Notes under the pieces: model-generated | Database searches by the model: none | What the model was told of the DNA's origin: nothing | The model's input: the letters and a program-made list of their open reading frames with translations, nothing else | In this document: piece by piece, positions 55,928 to 64,000 of the stretch | Numbering within the stretch: the first letter of the stretch is position 1 | Layout of the letters: every line of letters starts with the position of its first letter | Program-made: the position numbers and the translations under genes | Assembly: GCF_036075115.1 (NCBI RefSeq) | Contig: NZ_CP107958.1 | Span: 496,001 to 560,000 of the forward strand | DNA length: 64,000 nucleotides | Source: Streptomyces sp. NBC_00377 | GTDB taxonomy: Bacteria; Actinomycetota; Actinomycetes; Streptomycetales; Streptomycetaceae | Reading direction: 5' to 3'

Positions 55928-57307
55928 TCAGCGGACCCCGCGCGACACCAGCAGGCCGCACGCGCCCGTGACGCTGTCACACCCGGCGTTGCCCGCGGCC
56001 AGTACGGCGCGGGTGCCGGGGATGCCCTCGATGTCGAAGACGGTGCTGCCCTCGCTCGTCGAGGTGAGTTCCGCCGGCAGTTCCTCTTCGGTCCAGGCGG
56101 TGCCGTCCCAGCGGGAGAGCAGTGAATGGCTGCTGCCGTGGGGCCGCCATCCGGCGACCCACACGTTCCCCGAGCCGTCCGTGCCCGTGGCGTTCACCTC
56201 GTCGACCCCGGGGGTGGGTATCTGCCGCCACGCGCGGCCGTCCCAGCGCGTGGCGAGCAGTCCGCTCGGCACCTGGGGATCGTTGGTCTTGCCGAACACG
56301 TGAACCGTTCCGCGTCTGGTCGACACGAGGTGGTTGGCCACCCAGCCGGGGCCGTACGCGTAGGGGGCGGGGACCGTTTTCACGGTCCAGCGCCGGCCGT
56401 CGAAGTGATGGAGCAGCGGCGTGGAGACGCCGTCGACATCCGTCTGCGCGCTGACCCATACGTCGTCGGGGGCGGTGCCGGCGATGGCGAAGGGTTCCAC
56501 CGGCCTGCCGTCCGGCGCCTGGGGCAGTGCCGTACGGCTCCATGTGCGGCCGTCCCAGTGCTCCAGCTGCCCGGAGTACGCCGCGGCCGGATCGGCGGGG
56601 TCCGCTGTCGGATTCCAGTCGAGGGTGGTCAGCCATACGGAGTCCGTCCCGACGGACTTCATCTCCAGGACGAAACGGATGGAGCCCTCGGCGGGTGCCG
56701 GACGCGTCACCGGCTTCCAGCGGGTGCCGTCCCAGTGCTGGAGCATGATCGAGCCGGTGGGTTCGGGGAGCGCGGAGCCCTCGCGAAGCCGGTCCGCCAG
56801 GGTGTCGGGCAGCCGGTCCAGGAGCGTGTCCGGCAGCCGTCCGGCTCGGCGGCCCCCCGGCTTCCGGGTGGCGGCCGAGGAGACGGCGCCGACTTCGATG
56901 TCGGTGTACGTTCCGGCCGCCCAGACGTCGTTCGGGCCGGACGCGGCGACTGCCTCCAGCTGCGCGGCTCTGCCGCCGGTGGCCGCGAGAGGGACACCGC
57001 TCCACCGTGTGCCGTCCCAGTGCTCGGCGACGAGGGTCGTGGCCCAGGACGCGTCCATCTTCCTGCCGACCGCCCACGCGTCGGTCCTGCTCGTCGCGGT
57101 GACGTCGTAGAAGTCGGTCGACTCGTCTCCCGACAGCGGTAACGCCATCTTCCAGGGTGTCGTGCCGAGGGGGGCCTGCTGCCTGGCCAACGGCTGAACC
57201 TGCGTCTGCGCCTGCGCGGCGGACGGGGTGAGCGCCATGGCGCAGACGGCGAGTGCGGCGGCCACGCGGGTGGCCGGCGCACTCGACCGTCGTACGGATG
57301 CTGTCAT
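55928..57307 (-). CDS. Secreted beta-propeller-like protein
   Basis: A 459-residue exported protein: signal peptide residues 1-34 (ending AAQAQ), then about six repeats containing DVWA/DAWAVG strand cores and WDGTRW or similar turns (EHWDGTRW, QHWDGTRW, EHWDGRTW, HFDGRRW, TRWDGRAW, SRWDGTAW). This is a Kelch/Asp-box-like beta-propeller layout. Two Cys residues near the C-terminus (CDSVTGAC). ATG at 57307. Role unknown; likely binds a carbohydrate or protein outside the cell. Confidence 0.8.
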   Translation of the reverse strand: MTASVRRSSAPATRVAAALAVCAMALTPSAAQAQTQVQPLARQQAPLGTTPWKMALPLSGDESTDFYDVTATSRTDAWAVGRKMDASWATTLVAEHWDGTRWSGVPLAATGGRAAQLEAVAASGPNDVWAAGTYTDIEVGAVSSAATRKPGGRRAGRLPDTLLDRLPDTLADRLREGSALPEPTGSIMLQHWDGTRWKPVTRPAPAEGSIRFVLEMKSVGTDSVWLTTLDWNPTADPADPAAAYSGQLEHWDGRTWSRTALPQAPDGRPVEPFAIAGTAPDDVWVSAQTDVDGVSTPLLHHFDGRRWTVKTVPAPYAYGPGWVANHLVSTRRGTVHVFGKTNDPQVPSGLLATRWDGRAWRQIPTPGVDEVNATGTDGSGNVWVAGWRPHGSSHSLLSRWDGTAWTEEELPAELTSTSEGSTVFDIEGIPGTRAVLAAGNAGCDSVTGACGLLVSRGVR

Positions 57308-57461
57308 CTTCTTCTGTGCTCCTACCGGGTGCTGTGCTCGTGTTGCGAGGTCTCACCAAGCAATGCGCGCAGCAGCCCGGTTCTTACACGGGGAGCCGAA
57401 GTCGTACCGGATTTCCGCTGTGGCGGTTCCCGCGACCGGTACAGCGCTAGCGTCGGGTGCC

Positions 57462-58073
57462 ATGATCGTATGGCTCAACGGCACCCACGGGGCGGGCAAG
57501 ACGACGGCCGGTCCACTCGTGCAGCAACTGATCCCGGATTCACGGGTGTTCGACGCGGAGAAGGTCGGCGAGACCCTCATGGACATCGCGCCGGGACTGC
57601 CCGCGACGGACAACTTCCAGCACTGGCCGCCGTGGCGGCAGCTCGTGGTCGACACGGCCCGTCGCGTACTCGACTACACCGGCGGCACTCTGGTGATGCC
57701 CATGACCGTCCTGGTCGAGCGGTACTGGCGCGAGATCAGCGCCGGTCTCGCGCAACACGCCATCCCGGTCCGGCACTTCGTCCTCCACGCCGACCAGGAC
57801 ACCCTGCGCCGGCGTATCGAGTCGGACTCCGTCCTCGGCCCCTCCCGGTTCCGTCTCGCCTACCTCGAGCCCTACGCCGAGGCGGCCCGCACATGGCTGC
57901 ACGGCGAGGCCGAGGTCGTCGACACCACCCACCTCACACCCGCCCAGGTCGCCGCGCGGGTCGCGGAGGCCGTCAACCGGCCTGATCGCCAGGGCGCGGG
58001 ACGCGGGCCCCGGATCGGTGGGGCGACGCACCTCACCGCAAGCGATGCCGGCCCTCATGTGTGCGCCCCCTGA
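57462..58073 (+). CDS. TmrB-like P-loop ATP-binding protein
   Basis: A 203-residue nucleotide-binding protein resembling Bacillus TmrB (tunicamycin resistance): MIVWLNGTHGAGKTTAGPLV (P-loop), VFDAEKVGETLMDIAP, DNFQHWPPWRQLV, GGTLVMPMTVLVERYWREI and VRHFVLHADQDTLRRRIE. The same order of motifs occurs in TmrB. The last 25 residues look unconserved. ATG at 57462. The neighbours do not suggest a nucleoside antibiotic cluster, so resistance is only one possibility; it could be a general small-molecule kinase. Confidence 0.82.
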   Translation: MIVWLNGTHGAGKTTAGPLVQQLIPDSRVFDAEKVGETLMDIAPGLPATDNFQHWPPWRQLVVDTARRVLDYTGGTLVMPMTVLVERYWREISAGLAQHAIPVRHFVLHADQDTLRRRIESDSVLGPSRFRLAYLEPYAEAARTWLHGEAEVVDTTHLTPAQVAARVAEAVNRPDRQGAGRGPRIGGATHLTASDAGPHVCAP

Positions 58074-58119
58074 CGGCGGCCGCCGCCGAACGCCGAAGGT
58101 CCGGGGAACCCGTTCCGGG

Positions 58120-58857
58120 TCACCAGGGGATGACGCCGTCGTCCTCGAAGAACGAACCGGTCGGGCCGCCGTCCGGCAGGGTGGCGAGCCGGATGGCTGT
58201 GGCCGCTCCCTGCTCCGGGGTGCGGGTCCCGTAGAAGCCGTTGAAGTCGGTCGCGACCAGGCCCGGGCAGACGGCGTTGATCAGGATGTCCGTACCGGCG
58301 AACTGCCGGGCGTACTGCACGGTGACGGCGTTGAGGAACGACTTCGACGGCGAGTACGCCGCCATCACGGGGCCGAGGTAGGTGTTCGGGTCCGCCTGAC
58401 GGGTCAGGGAGGCGACGCTGCTGGAGACGTTGACGATGCGCGGCGACGCCGAGCGCCGCAGCAGCGGCAGCATCGCGTTGGTCACCCGGATGACGCCGAT
58501 GACGTTGGTCTCGACGACCGTGCGTACCAGGTCGAGGTCGAGCGTGGTCGGGTCCTGTACCCACCCCGGACCCGACTCGCCGGAGATCCCGGCGTTGTTG
58601 ACCAGGACATCAAGCCGCCCGGCCTGCCGTTCGACCAGTTCCACGGCTTCGGTGACGCTCCTGTCGCCGGTCACGTCCAGCGGCACCCCGAACGCGTCCA
58701 CCCCGGCAGCGCGCAGCTTCCCGACCGCGTCCTCGCGCCGGGTCTCGTCGCGCGCCCCCACGCCCACGCGGTACCCGAGGGCACCGAGCCCGGCCGCGAC
58801 TTCGTATCCGATTCCCTTGTTCGCGCCGGTCACCAGCGCGATCTTCGTTTCGCTCAT
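58120..58857 (-). CDS. Short-chain dehydrogenase/reductase
   Basis: A 245-residue classical SDR. NAD(P)-binding VTGANKGIGYEVA at residues about 9-21, NNAG near 88, Ser in VNVSSSVASL, and catalytic Tyr-x3-Lys in AYSPSKSFLNAV. The carbonyl-reductase-like layout (ANKGIG, VETNVIGV) suggests aldehyde or ketone substrates with NADPH. ATG at 58857. It is divergent from a LysR gene, with a LysR box between, so it is likely that regulator's target. Confidence 0.93.
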   Translation of the reverse strand: MSETKIALVTGANKGIGYEVAAGLGALGYRVGVGARDETRREDAVGKLRAAGVDAFGVPLDVTGDRSVTEAVELVERQAGRLDVLVNNAGISGESGPGWVQDPTTLDLDLVRTVVETNVIGVIRVTNAMLPLLRRSASPRIVNVSSSVASLTRQADPNTYLGPVMAAYSPSKSFLNAVTVQYARQFAGTDILINAVCPGLVATDFNGFYGTRTPEQGAATAIRLATLPDGGPTGSFFEDDGVIPW

Positions 58858-58915
58858 GCCGTCGATGGTGGCTCGTGGACGGGCGGCGCATCCAACACCG
58901 ATGCGGTTTCCTGTC

Positions 58916-58930
58916 ATACCCGCCAGGTAT
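58916..58930. promoter_or_regulatory. LysR-type box between SDR and LysR genes
   Basis: ATACC-CGCCA-GGTAT is a perfect 5-bp inverted repeat with the T-N11-A spacing characteristic of LysR-family binding sites. It sits in the 94-bp divergent promoter region. Confidence 0.75.
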
Positions 58931-58951
58931 CACCGAGGTAGGGTTGTGGCC

Positions 58952-59815
58952 ATGGACTCCTTGGAGACGCGCGAGTTGAGGTACTTCCTTGCCGTCGCGG
59001 AGGAACTGCACTTCGGTCGCGCCGCCGAGCGGCTGGGCATGGCCCAGCCACCGCTGTCCCGGGCGATCCAGCAGCTGGAGCGGCGCCTCGGTGTCTCCCT
59101 GCTGGACCGCAACCGCCGCGGTGTCGCCCTGACGGGCGCCGGAGAGGTACTGCTGGACGAGGGCCGCGCCGCCCTCGACGCGACCACCGCCGCCGCTCGC
59201 CGCACCCGCCGCGCCGGAGGCGCCGGGAGTCCGGACGGCCCCCGCAACCGTCTGGTGCTGGCGGTGAAGGCCGCCGCGTCCCACGAACTGCTGCGGAAGC
59301 TTCTCGACGCCTACGCGGCCGAGCCCGATGCCGCCGAGGTCGAGGTGCTGCCGTGCGGCCTGTGCGAGCAGGCGTTGCTGCTGCGCGACGGCCGCGCCGA
59401 CGTGGCGCTCATGTACACGCCGTTCAACTCCCTCGCCGGGTTCGACAGCGAGGAGCTGATGACCGAGGGGCAGATCGCGGTCCTGCCCGCCGGGCATCCC
59501 CTCGCCGCGCGCAGCACGCTGTCCCTGGCCGACATCAGCGACCTCCCCGGTCTTCCGCCCGCCCGCTGGCCCGGCGACGGCACGTACCCGCCCGGCCCGG
59601 GCCCCGAGATCCACGACCAGACGCAGCTGGCCCAGCTGATCGCCCTCGGACGGACCGTGGCCGTCCTCCCCGAGTCCTCCCGCGCCTGGCTGTGGTCCGG
59701 GCACGCCGCCGTCCCGGTGACCGACGCGCCCCCCGTCGTCACCCACATCGCCTGGCCCGCGCACAGCCGCTCCCTCGCCCTCGCCGGACTGGTCCGCACG
59801 GCGGCACGGCTGTGA
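58952..59815 (+). CDS. LysR-family transcriptional regulator
   Basis: A 287-residue regulator. The winged HTH is at residues 1-65 (LRYFLAVAEELHFGRAAERL, QPPLSRAIQQLERRLGVSLL). Residues about 95-285 form the periplasmic-binding-like sensor domain (LVLAVKAAASHELL, GQIAVLPAGHPLAA, LIALGRTVAVLPESS). ATG at 58952. It probably regulates the divergent SDR gene through the palindrome at 58916-58930 and its own promoter. Confidence 0.93.
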   Translation: MDSLETRELRYFLAVAEELHFGRAAERLGMAQPPLSRAIQQLERRLGVSLLDRNRRGVALTGAGEVLLDEGRAALDATTAAARRTRRAGGAGSPDGPRNRLVLAVKAAASHELLRKLLDAYAAEPDAAEVEVLPCGLCEQALLLRDGRADVALMYTPFNSLAGFDSEELMTEGQIAVLPAGHPLAARSTLSLADISDLPGLPPARWPGDGTYPPGPGPEIHDQTQLAQLIALGRTVAVLPESSRAWLWSGHAAVPVTDAPPVVTHIAWPAHSRSLALAGLVRTAARL

Positions 59816-59865
59816 GACTGTCGTGATCAACAGGGATCGGTCCTGTTGAACGACGGGAGCGGCGG

Positions 59866-60948
59866 ATGGATACGAGCCAGCCAGCGCGTACCGCCCGGGT
59901 GTCCGCCCATGTGGCCGTGGGAACACGGCTGTCCCTGTTCAGCGATCGCCGGCTCGAGGACGCGGTGGCCGCCGCGCCGAGTCTGGGCTCGGGCATGGGC
60001 GGCAGAGCGGCGCAGATGGAAGTCGACGGCATACGTGTCTTCGTCAAGCGGGTCCCGCTGACGGACCTCGAGTTGCAGCCGGAGCACGTGCGGTCGACGG
60101 GCAACGTGTTCGGCCTGCCCCTCTTCTATCAGTACGGGGTGGGATCGGCCGGGTTCGGTGCCTGGCGTGAACTGGCCGCGCACATCATGACGACGGGCTG
60201 GGTGCTGAACGACGAGTACGCGGGTTTCCCGCTGCTGTATCACTGGCGGGTGCTGCCCGACAGCCCCCCGGTCGGCTTCGTCGACGGGCTCGGGGGCGTG
60301 GAGGGGGCCGTCGCGCACTGGGAGGGCTCGCCGGCCGTGCGCCGCCGGCTCGAGGCCATCGGGAAGTCGTCGTTCAGCTTGGTGCTCTTCCTGGAGCATG
60401 TGCCACGGACGCTCGCGGAGTGGCTCGGTGACGCCTGTGACACGGCCCCGCCGGAGTCCGGACACGAGTCGCCTTATCGACGCGTCGAGAAAGCGCTGCT
60501 ACGGGGAACGGAGTTCATGAGCGCGCGCGGCCTGGTCCACTTCGACGCGCACTTCGCCAACGTCCTCACCGACGGCCGGCAGGTGTACTTCGCCGACTTC
60601 GGCCTCGCGTCGAGCCGCGACTTCGAACTCTCGGCGAAGGAGCGCGCCTTCCTCGTGGATCACCTCGTGTACGACCGCTCCTACGCACCGACCCATCTGC
60701 TCCACCACCACCTGCCCGAGGGCGTTCGTGGCGGCACCGAACACGGCGCCTTCCTGCGGCAATGGGTCGACGGGCACCGGCCCGCCGACGTACCGCCCGA
60801 TATCGCCGCGCTCATCGACCGCCACGCTCCCCACGCGATCGTCCTCAGCGACTTCCATCATCGGCTCCTCGAGCACAGCAAACGCACTCCTTTCCCCGCG
60901 GCCGAGGTCCGGCGAGCCCTCGACGGCGCGGCAGGGTCACCGGAGTGA
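59866..60948 (+). CDS. Protein-kinase-like phosphotransferase
   Basis: A 360-residue protein with an eukaryotic-like kinase/aminoglycoside-phosphotransferase fold. The catalytic loop LVHFDAHFANVL (HxD...N, near residue 227) and metal-binding DFG in VYFADFGLAS (near 245) are intact. Upstream, RVFVKRVPL (near 57) supplies a candidate ATP-binding Lys. A long insert precedes the catalytic loop. ATG at 59866 with GGAGCGG upstream. The target could be a protein or small molecule; no partner gene is adjacent. Confidence 0.8.
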   Translation: MDTSQPARTARVSAHVAVGTRLSLFSDRRLEDAVAAAPSLGSGMGGRAAQMEVDGIRVFVKRVPLTDLELQPEHVRSTGNVFGLPLFYQYGVGSAGFGAWRELAAHIMTTGWVLNDEYAGFPLLYHWRVLPDSPPVGFVDGLGGVEGAVAHWEGSPAVRRRLEAIGKSSFSLVLFLEHVPRTLAEWLGDACDTAPPESGHESPYRRVEKALLRGTEFMSARGLVHFDAHFANVLTDGRQVYFADFGLASSRDFELSAKERAFLVDHLVYDRSYAPTHLLHHHLPEGVRGGTEHGAFLRQWVDGHRPADVPPDIAALIDRHAPHAIVLSDFHHRLLEHSKRTPFPAAEVRRALDGAAGSPE

Positions 60949-61313
60949 GAGCCCGTTGCCCGTTCCGGCCGGCCGATCGCACCGCTGTCGGCCCGCGCCC
61001 TGCCGGTCGGCGCGACTGATACCGACCCGAGCCGACCGGACATCTGGTTTCGGCCGTGATCTATGCCACTGGCTGGTTTTGGTGCATGGTGTGGGTGCGG
61101 GTTCAACCTTCCCCCGGAGGAGGATCCCGCTGCTGGTCCCTGCCGTCCGCTCTGCGGAAGGCAGGCACCGCCGCGCCTCCCGGCTCCCCACGGGAGGCAT
61201 GCGGCTGCCCGGCGGCATCCCGCTCCGGAGACCGGCCGGGAGGGGCGCGGGTCGTACCGCTCGACGACCGGCCCTACGGCGCCTCCGGGGCCGTTTCTTC
61301 CCGGGCCGGGGCG
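60949..61313. other. Gene-free stretch between convergent genes
   Basis: 365 bp between the kinase-like gene (plus) and the SRAP gene (minus). No supported coding region, repeat or strong hairpin was seen. Confidence 0.4.
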
Positions 61314-62045
61314 TCAGTCGAGGAGCTGAGGGCCGTTGTTGTGGACGTTGTTGACCGCGGTGGAGACGGCTCGGGTGTTCAGGTGGCCGCCCGCGGGCCG
61401 GCCGAGCATGGCCCGTAGATCGTCGGGGTCCTGGTGGGCCGGGTCGAGCCAGTCGGCGTAGTGGTCGGGGGTGAGGGCCAGCGGCATGCGTGGGTGGACG
61501 CGGCCGGCCGCGTCGGTGGCTTCGGTGGTGATGATCGTGCACGTGATCAGCCAGGCGGCCGGGTCGTCGTCCCGGGCGACGGCCGGGTCACGCCAGTACT
61601 CGTACAGTCCGGCCAGCGCCATCAACCGGCCGTCCTCCGGGTGGATGAAGTACGGCTGCTTGCGCGACTTCCCGGTGCCGGGGTCCTCGACCTGCTGCCA
61701 CTCGTAGAAGCCGTCGGCGGGCAGCAGACAGCGGCGCCGGGTGAAAGCGCGGCGGAAGGCCGGTTTCTCGTGCACCGTCTCCACACGCGCGTTGATCATG
61801 CGTGCGCCGACCTTCACGTCCTTCGCCCAGGACGGCACGAGGCCCCAGCGCAGCGGCCGCAGCTCCCGCGTCACCGCCGTACCCTCCGCCTCGCCCCGCG
61901 GGGCGCGCTCGAGGACGGCCCACACGTCGTCGGTCGGGGCGACGTTCCAGTTCGGCGCGAGGGTCTCTTCCGCAGGCCAGTCGGCCACCTGGAAGAGCGG
62001 CGCCAACTCCTGCGGACTGCGAGTGGATACGTATCGACCGCACAT
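61314..62045 (-). CDS. SRAP (HMCES/YedK) family abasic-site-processing protein
   Basis: A 243-residue protein that forms a covalent thiazolidine link with abasic sites in single-stranded DNA. The catalytic Cys2 (MCGRY), APNWNVAPTD near residue 30, RWGLVPSWAKD near 67, MINARVETVHEKPAFRRAF near 83, GFYEWQ near 111 and the active-site His in VHPRMPLAL near 184 are all present. ATG at 62045; initiator Met removal exposes Cys2. DNA-damage role. Confidence 0.95.
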   Translation of the reverse strand: MCGRYVSTRSPQELAPLFQVADWPAEETLAPNWNVAPTDDVWAVLERAPRGEAEGTAVTRELRPLRWGLVPSWAKDVKVGARMINARVETVHEKPAFRRAFTRRRCLLPADGFYEWQQVEDPGTGKSRKQPYFIHPEDGRLMALAGLYEYWRDPAVARDDDPAAWLITCTIITTEATDAAGRVHPRMPLALTPDHYADWLDPAHQDPDDLRAMLGRPAGGHLNTRAVSTAVNNVHNNGPQLLD

Positions 62046-62116
62046 ACCGTCACTCTTACACCGCCGGCGTGCCTCCTGTCGTCGCCGTGCGGTACGGCTC
62101 ACCGCACACGCCGGGT

Positions 62117-62407
62117 TCAGGATCCTTCCCCGGCCCCGCTCACCTGGTCGGCACCGGCTGCTTCGTCCCGTGCCATGCCGAGGAAGCGCCGGATCGCTTC
62201 GACCGGCATGTCGAGTCCCTCGGACGCGGACTGCTCGTCACCGAACACCTGCACCGCCTCGGTGACGGCCACGGCCAGTTCGACCTCCGCCTTGCGGACC
62301 TTGGCCTCGGCCTTGTCCACGGTGTCCACCACCGCCAACTGGCGGCGCTGCTTCTCCTGGAGTCTCTGTTTACGGGAAAGGGCTTTTTCAGCGCTCTGCA
62401 CAGACAT
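62117..62407 (-). CDS. Small coiled-coil protein, unknown
   Basis: A 96-residue protein from MSVQSAEKALSRKQRLQEKQ with heptad-like helical content through KAEAKVRKAEVELAVAVTEA, then a short C-terminal helix (PVEAIRRFLGMARDEA). The first 60 residues look like a coiled coil. An ATG four codons upstream (62419) is an alternative; neither has a strong ribosome site. It is about 70 bp upstream of the SRAP gene on the same strand, so the two could form an operon. Confidence 0.6.
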   Translation of the reverse strand: MSVQSAEKALSRKQRLQEKQRRQLAVVDTVDKAEAKVRKAEVELAVAVTEAVQVFGDEQSASEGLDMPVEAIRRFLGMARDEAAGADQVSGAGEGS

Positions 62408-62556
62408 GAACAAGATCATAATCAGTCGGGGGCACCCGCTGAAATCGCCAACTCACCTTCGGCCACCCAGGGGTTCACGACGCGAAAGAGCTCCGTCCAG
62501 GCCCTTCGGCAGGACGCCCGCAGTCCCTCTCCCCTCCCCCGTGGATCCGCGCCGAT

Positions 62557-62592
62557 CGCCGGGCCCGGCCCGGGCCCGGCCCGGGCCCGGCG
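62557..62592. repeat. GGGCCCGGCCC iterated palindromic run
   Basis: A 36-bp run of alternating GGGCCC and GGCCC blocks, able to fold into several hairpins, in the 340-bp gap between the genes at 62407 and 62746. The rest of the gap holds no supported gene. Confidence 0.6.
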
Positions 62593-62745
62593 AGCCAGGC
62601 GTCAGGCTTGGGCTCGTACCGGTCGGACCAGACGATGAGCCTCCGATGACGCCGTCAGCGTGATGTACGGCCCCGACCGCAACCGGCGCGGGCTCTCCGC
62701 GCCTCCTCACCCGCAGAACCGCAACACGCCGGTGAGGAGACCAAC

Positions 62746-63063
62746 GTGACCACCACCGCCCCCGAACACAGCGCCGCCCTTGGCTACGTCGACCCCTACG
62801 CCGTCGACGCGGCCGGAACTTTCTGGCCCGACCCGGCCGGCTCGGGCCGGGGTACGGACCACCTGCTGCCGCCTCCCGACCCCACCCAGCGCCTCGACCT
62901 CGCCCTCAGCCCGCGGGACCACCGGCGCCTCGACCTGCACGCGGCGCTCACCATGGCCGGGATCCCGCCGCGCCCCGAGGACCGGGACGCCATCGACCAG
63001 CTCAGCGCCCTGTCCGGCAGCGTCAACGCCGCCCTCCAGCGCTGGCTGCACCACCCGCGGTGA
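62746..63063 (+). CDS. Small unknown protein
   Basis: A 105-residue protein. The GTG at 62746 follows GGTGAGGAG. The N-terminal half is Pro/Asp/Gly-rich (YVDPYAVDAAGTFWPDPAG), the C-terminal half helical (RRLDLHAALTMAGIPPRPED, IDQLSALSGSVNAALQRWL). No known motif. The composition looks like a genuine streptomycete gene. Confidence 0.6.
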   Translation: MTTTAPEHSAALGYVDPYAVDAAGTFWPDPAGSGRGTDHLLPPPDPTQRLDLALSPRDHRRLDLHAALTMAGIPPRPEDRDAIDQLSALSGSVNAALQRWLHHPR

Positions 63064-63219
63064 CTCCGGGCACGGCAGTCGCACCGGACGTCGTGAAAGT
63101 CCCGCAACGGACGGGAGAGTCAGGCGGCTGGAGCCACCACCCCTCGGGCGGGGCACCGGCCGACCGGGCCGACCAGTGCGGCCGGTTCGGCCGGTACCGG
63201 CGCCGCGCCCCCGGCGGGA

Positions 63220-63894
63220 TCATTCGATGCCGAGTCGTTCCACGAGCTCCTGGGCGTCGACGCCGTACGTCTCACGGATCCGTATGCCACCGGGGCCCAC
63301 GTCGAAGACGCCGCAGTCCGTGTAGACACGGCTGACGCAGCCGACTCCGGTGAGCGGGTAGGCGCAGCGCGGCACGAGCTTCGGCTCACCGGAGCGGGTG
63401 AAGAGGGTCATCATCACGTAGACGTCCTTGGCGCCGATGGCGAGGTCCATGGCGCCGCCGACGGCGGGGATGTCCTCGGGTCTGCCGGTGTGCCAGTTGG
63501 CGAGGTCGCCGTTGAAGGCGACCTGATAGGCACCGAGGACGCACACATCGAGGTGACCGCCGCGCATCATCGCGAAGGAGTCGGCGTGGTGGAAGTAGGC
63601 CGCTCCCGGCAGCTCCGTCACCGGGACCTTGCCGGCGTTGGTCAGGTCGGGGTCGACGGCGTCGCCCTCCGCCCTCGGTCCCATGTTGAGCATGCCGTTC
63701 TCGGTGTGCAGCACGACCCCCGATTCGGCGGGCAGGTGGTCGGCGATCTTGGTGGGCTGTCCGATACCGAGGTTGACGAAGGAACCGGCCGGGATGTCGC
63801 GCGCGATGACGGCGGCCAGCTCTCCCATCGAGAGCTGGTGACCGGCGCTCCTCGGCGCCCCGGCGTGGGCCCGTCCGCGGGATGTGGTGGTCAT
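63220..63894 (-). CDS. 3-oxoacid CoA-transferase subunit B
   Basis: A 224-residue beta subunit of a succinyl-CoA:3-ketoacid (or 3-oxoadipate) CoA-transferase. The catalytic glutamate is Glu65 in HTENGMLNMGP. Other motifs: NLGIGQPTKIA near residue 41, FHHADSFAMMRGGHLDVCVLGAYQV near 101, and AMDLAIGAKDVYVMMTLFTRSGEPKLV near 147. ATG at 63894 overlaps the stop of subunit A (ATGA), the normal coupled arrangement (pcaIJ, scoAB). Whether it acts in beta-ketoadipate or acetoacetate metabolism cannot be decided without the flanking genes. Confidence 0.93.
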   Translation of the reverse strand: MTTTSRGRAHAGAPRSAGHQLSMGELAAVIARDIPAGSFVNLGIGQPTKIADHLPAESGVVLHTENGMLNMGPRAEGDAVDPDLTNAGKVPVTELPGAAYFHHADSFAMMRGGHLDVCVLGAYQVAFNGDLANWHTGRPEDIPAVGGAMDLAIGAKDVYVMMTLFTRSGEPKLVPRCAYPLTGVGCVSRVYTDCGVFDVGPGGIRIRETYGVDAQELVERLGIE

Positions 63895-64000
63895 CGTGCC
63901 CCCTGCACGGTGTAGTGACGGGCCTCGACCTGGACGATCCGGTCGACGTAGATGGACGGGGTGACGACGGCCTCGGGGTCGAGGGTCCCGGGCTCGACGA
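63891..64000 (-). CDS. 3-oxoacid CoA-transferase subunit A, C-terminal part
   Basis: The window edge cuts this gene. The visible C-terminus VEPGTLDPEAVVTPSIYVDR, then IVQVEARHYTVQGAR-stop, matches alpha subunits of CoA-transferases. The TGA (63891-63893) overlaps the ATG of subunit B. Confidence 0.85.
   Translation of the reverse strand, partial: VEPGTLDPEAVVTPSIYVDRIVQVEARHYTVQGAR

Noticed and set aside
62557..62592. Replication origin or attachment site
   Set aside because: It is a simple GGGCCC/GGCCC palindromic run with no DnaA boxes, integrase gene or tRNA nearby.

Overview
This is a high-GC actinobacterial chromosome segment, almost certainly from a Streptomyces. The signs are very high third-position GC, GTG/TTG starts with GGAGG-type ribosome sites, frequent ATGA/GTGA gene overlaps, a SigB/SigF-type sigma factor beside an anti-sigma ATPase and a PP2C phosphatase, a gamma-butyrolactone synthase/receptor locus, SapA-like and other small secreted proteins, and a modular PKS-NRPS. 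Housekeeping genes (metF, nadE, the ends of a 3-oxoacid CoA-transferase operon, an SRAP/HMCES protein) lie among accessory genes, as in a chromosome arm or its border with the core. No tRNA, rRNA, CRISPR array or intact insertion sequence was seen.

Layout. 0-2.6 kb: a secreted GH54 arabinofuranosidase with a ricin-type lectin tail and a LacI-type operator, then two gene remnants meeting head to head (LacI regulator, ABC ATPase). 2.7-8.6 kb: VOC protein, small unknowns, a membrane PP2C phosphatase, an exported M1-type metallopeptidase and a DUF2809 protein. 9.1-15.3 kb: an ArsR-SRPBCC fusion with a RibD-type reductase (probably leaderless), a decayed Tn3-family transposase, an F420/flavin-type oxidoreductase, a TPR protein, a sirtuin, a membrane-anchored unknown and a hemerythrin. 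15.4-19.9 kb: stress-signalling genes (anti-sigma ATPase, sigma factor, GAF-PP2C phosphatase) around a haloacetate-dehalogenase-like hydrolase. 20-24.6 kb: an LRV/HEAT-type repeat protein, a small protein gene behind metF, metF, and an Eis-type acetyltransferase.

24.6-29.7 kb is a signalling island: an AfsA-family synthase, an NmrA-type oxidoreductase, a ScbR-like receptor, the stub of an antibiotic-biosynthesis monooxygenase and an aromatic-ring FAD hydroxylase, with three ARE-like palindromes. 29.8-40 kb: nadE, DUF3253, SapA-like protein, an SRPBCC/ArsR pair with two copies of one palindrome, a 1311-residue HTH-NTPase-TM-WD40 protein, small secreted proteins and a lipoprotein with seven 11-residue repeats.

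40.4-53.6 kb is one gene for a 4386-residue hybrid synthase that reads FAAL-ACP-KS-AT-KR-ACP-C-A-PCP-C-terminal Rossmann domain. The terminal domain resembles cyanobacterial-type acyl-ACP reductases rather than a thioesterase or usual NRPS reductase. The inferred chemistry is fatty-acid activation, one malonyl extension with ketoreduction, condensation with one amino acid, and possibly reductive release. No dedicated PPTase, exporter or tailoring gene is adjacent. The gene is followed by a terminator and a second head-to-head remnant junction. 54.6-64 kb: membrane and secreted unknowns, a TmrB-like P-loop protein, an SDR/LysR divergent pair, a kinase-like protein, SRAP, two small proteins and CoA-transferase subunits B and A (partial).

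All assignments come from reading the sequence and remembered family motifs; no database search was run.
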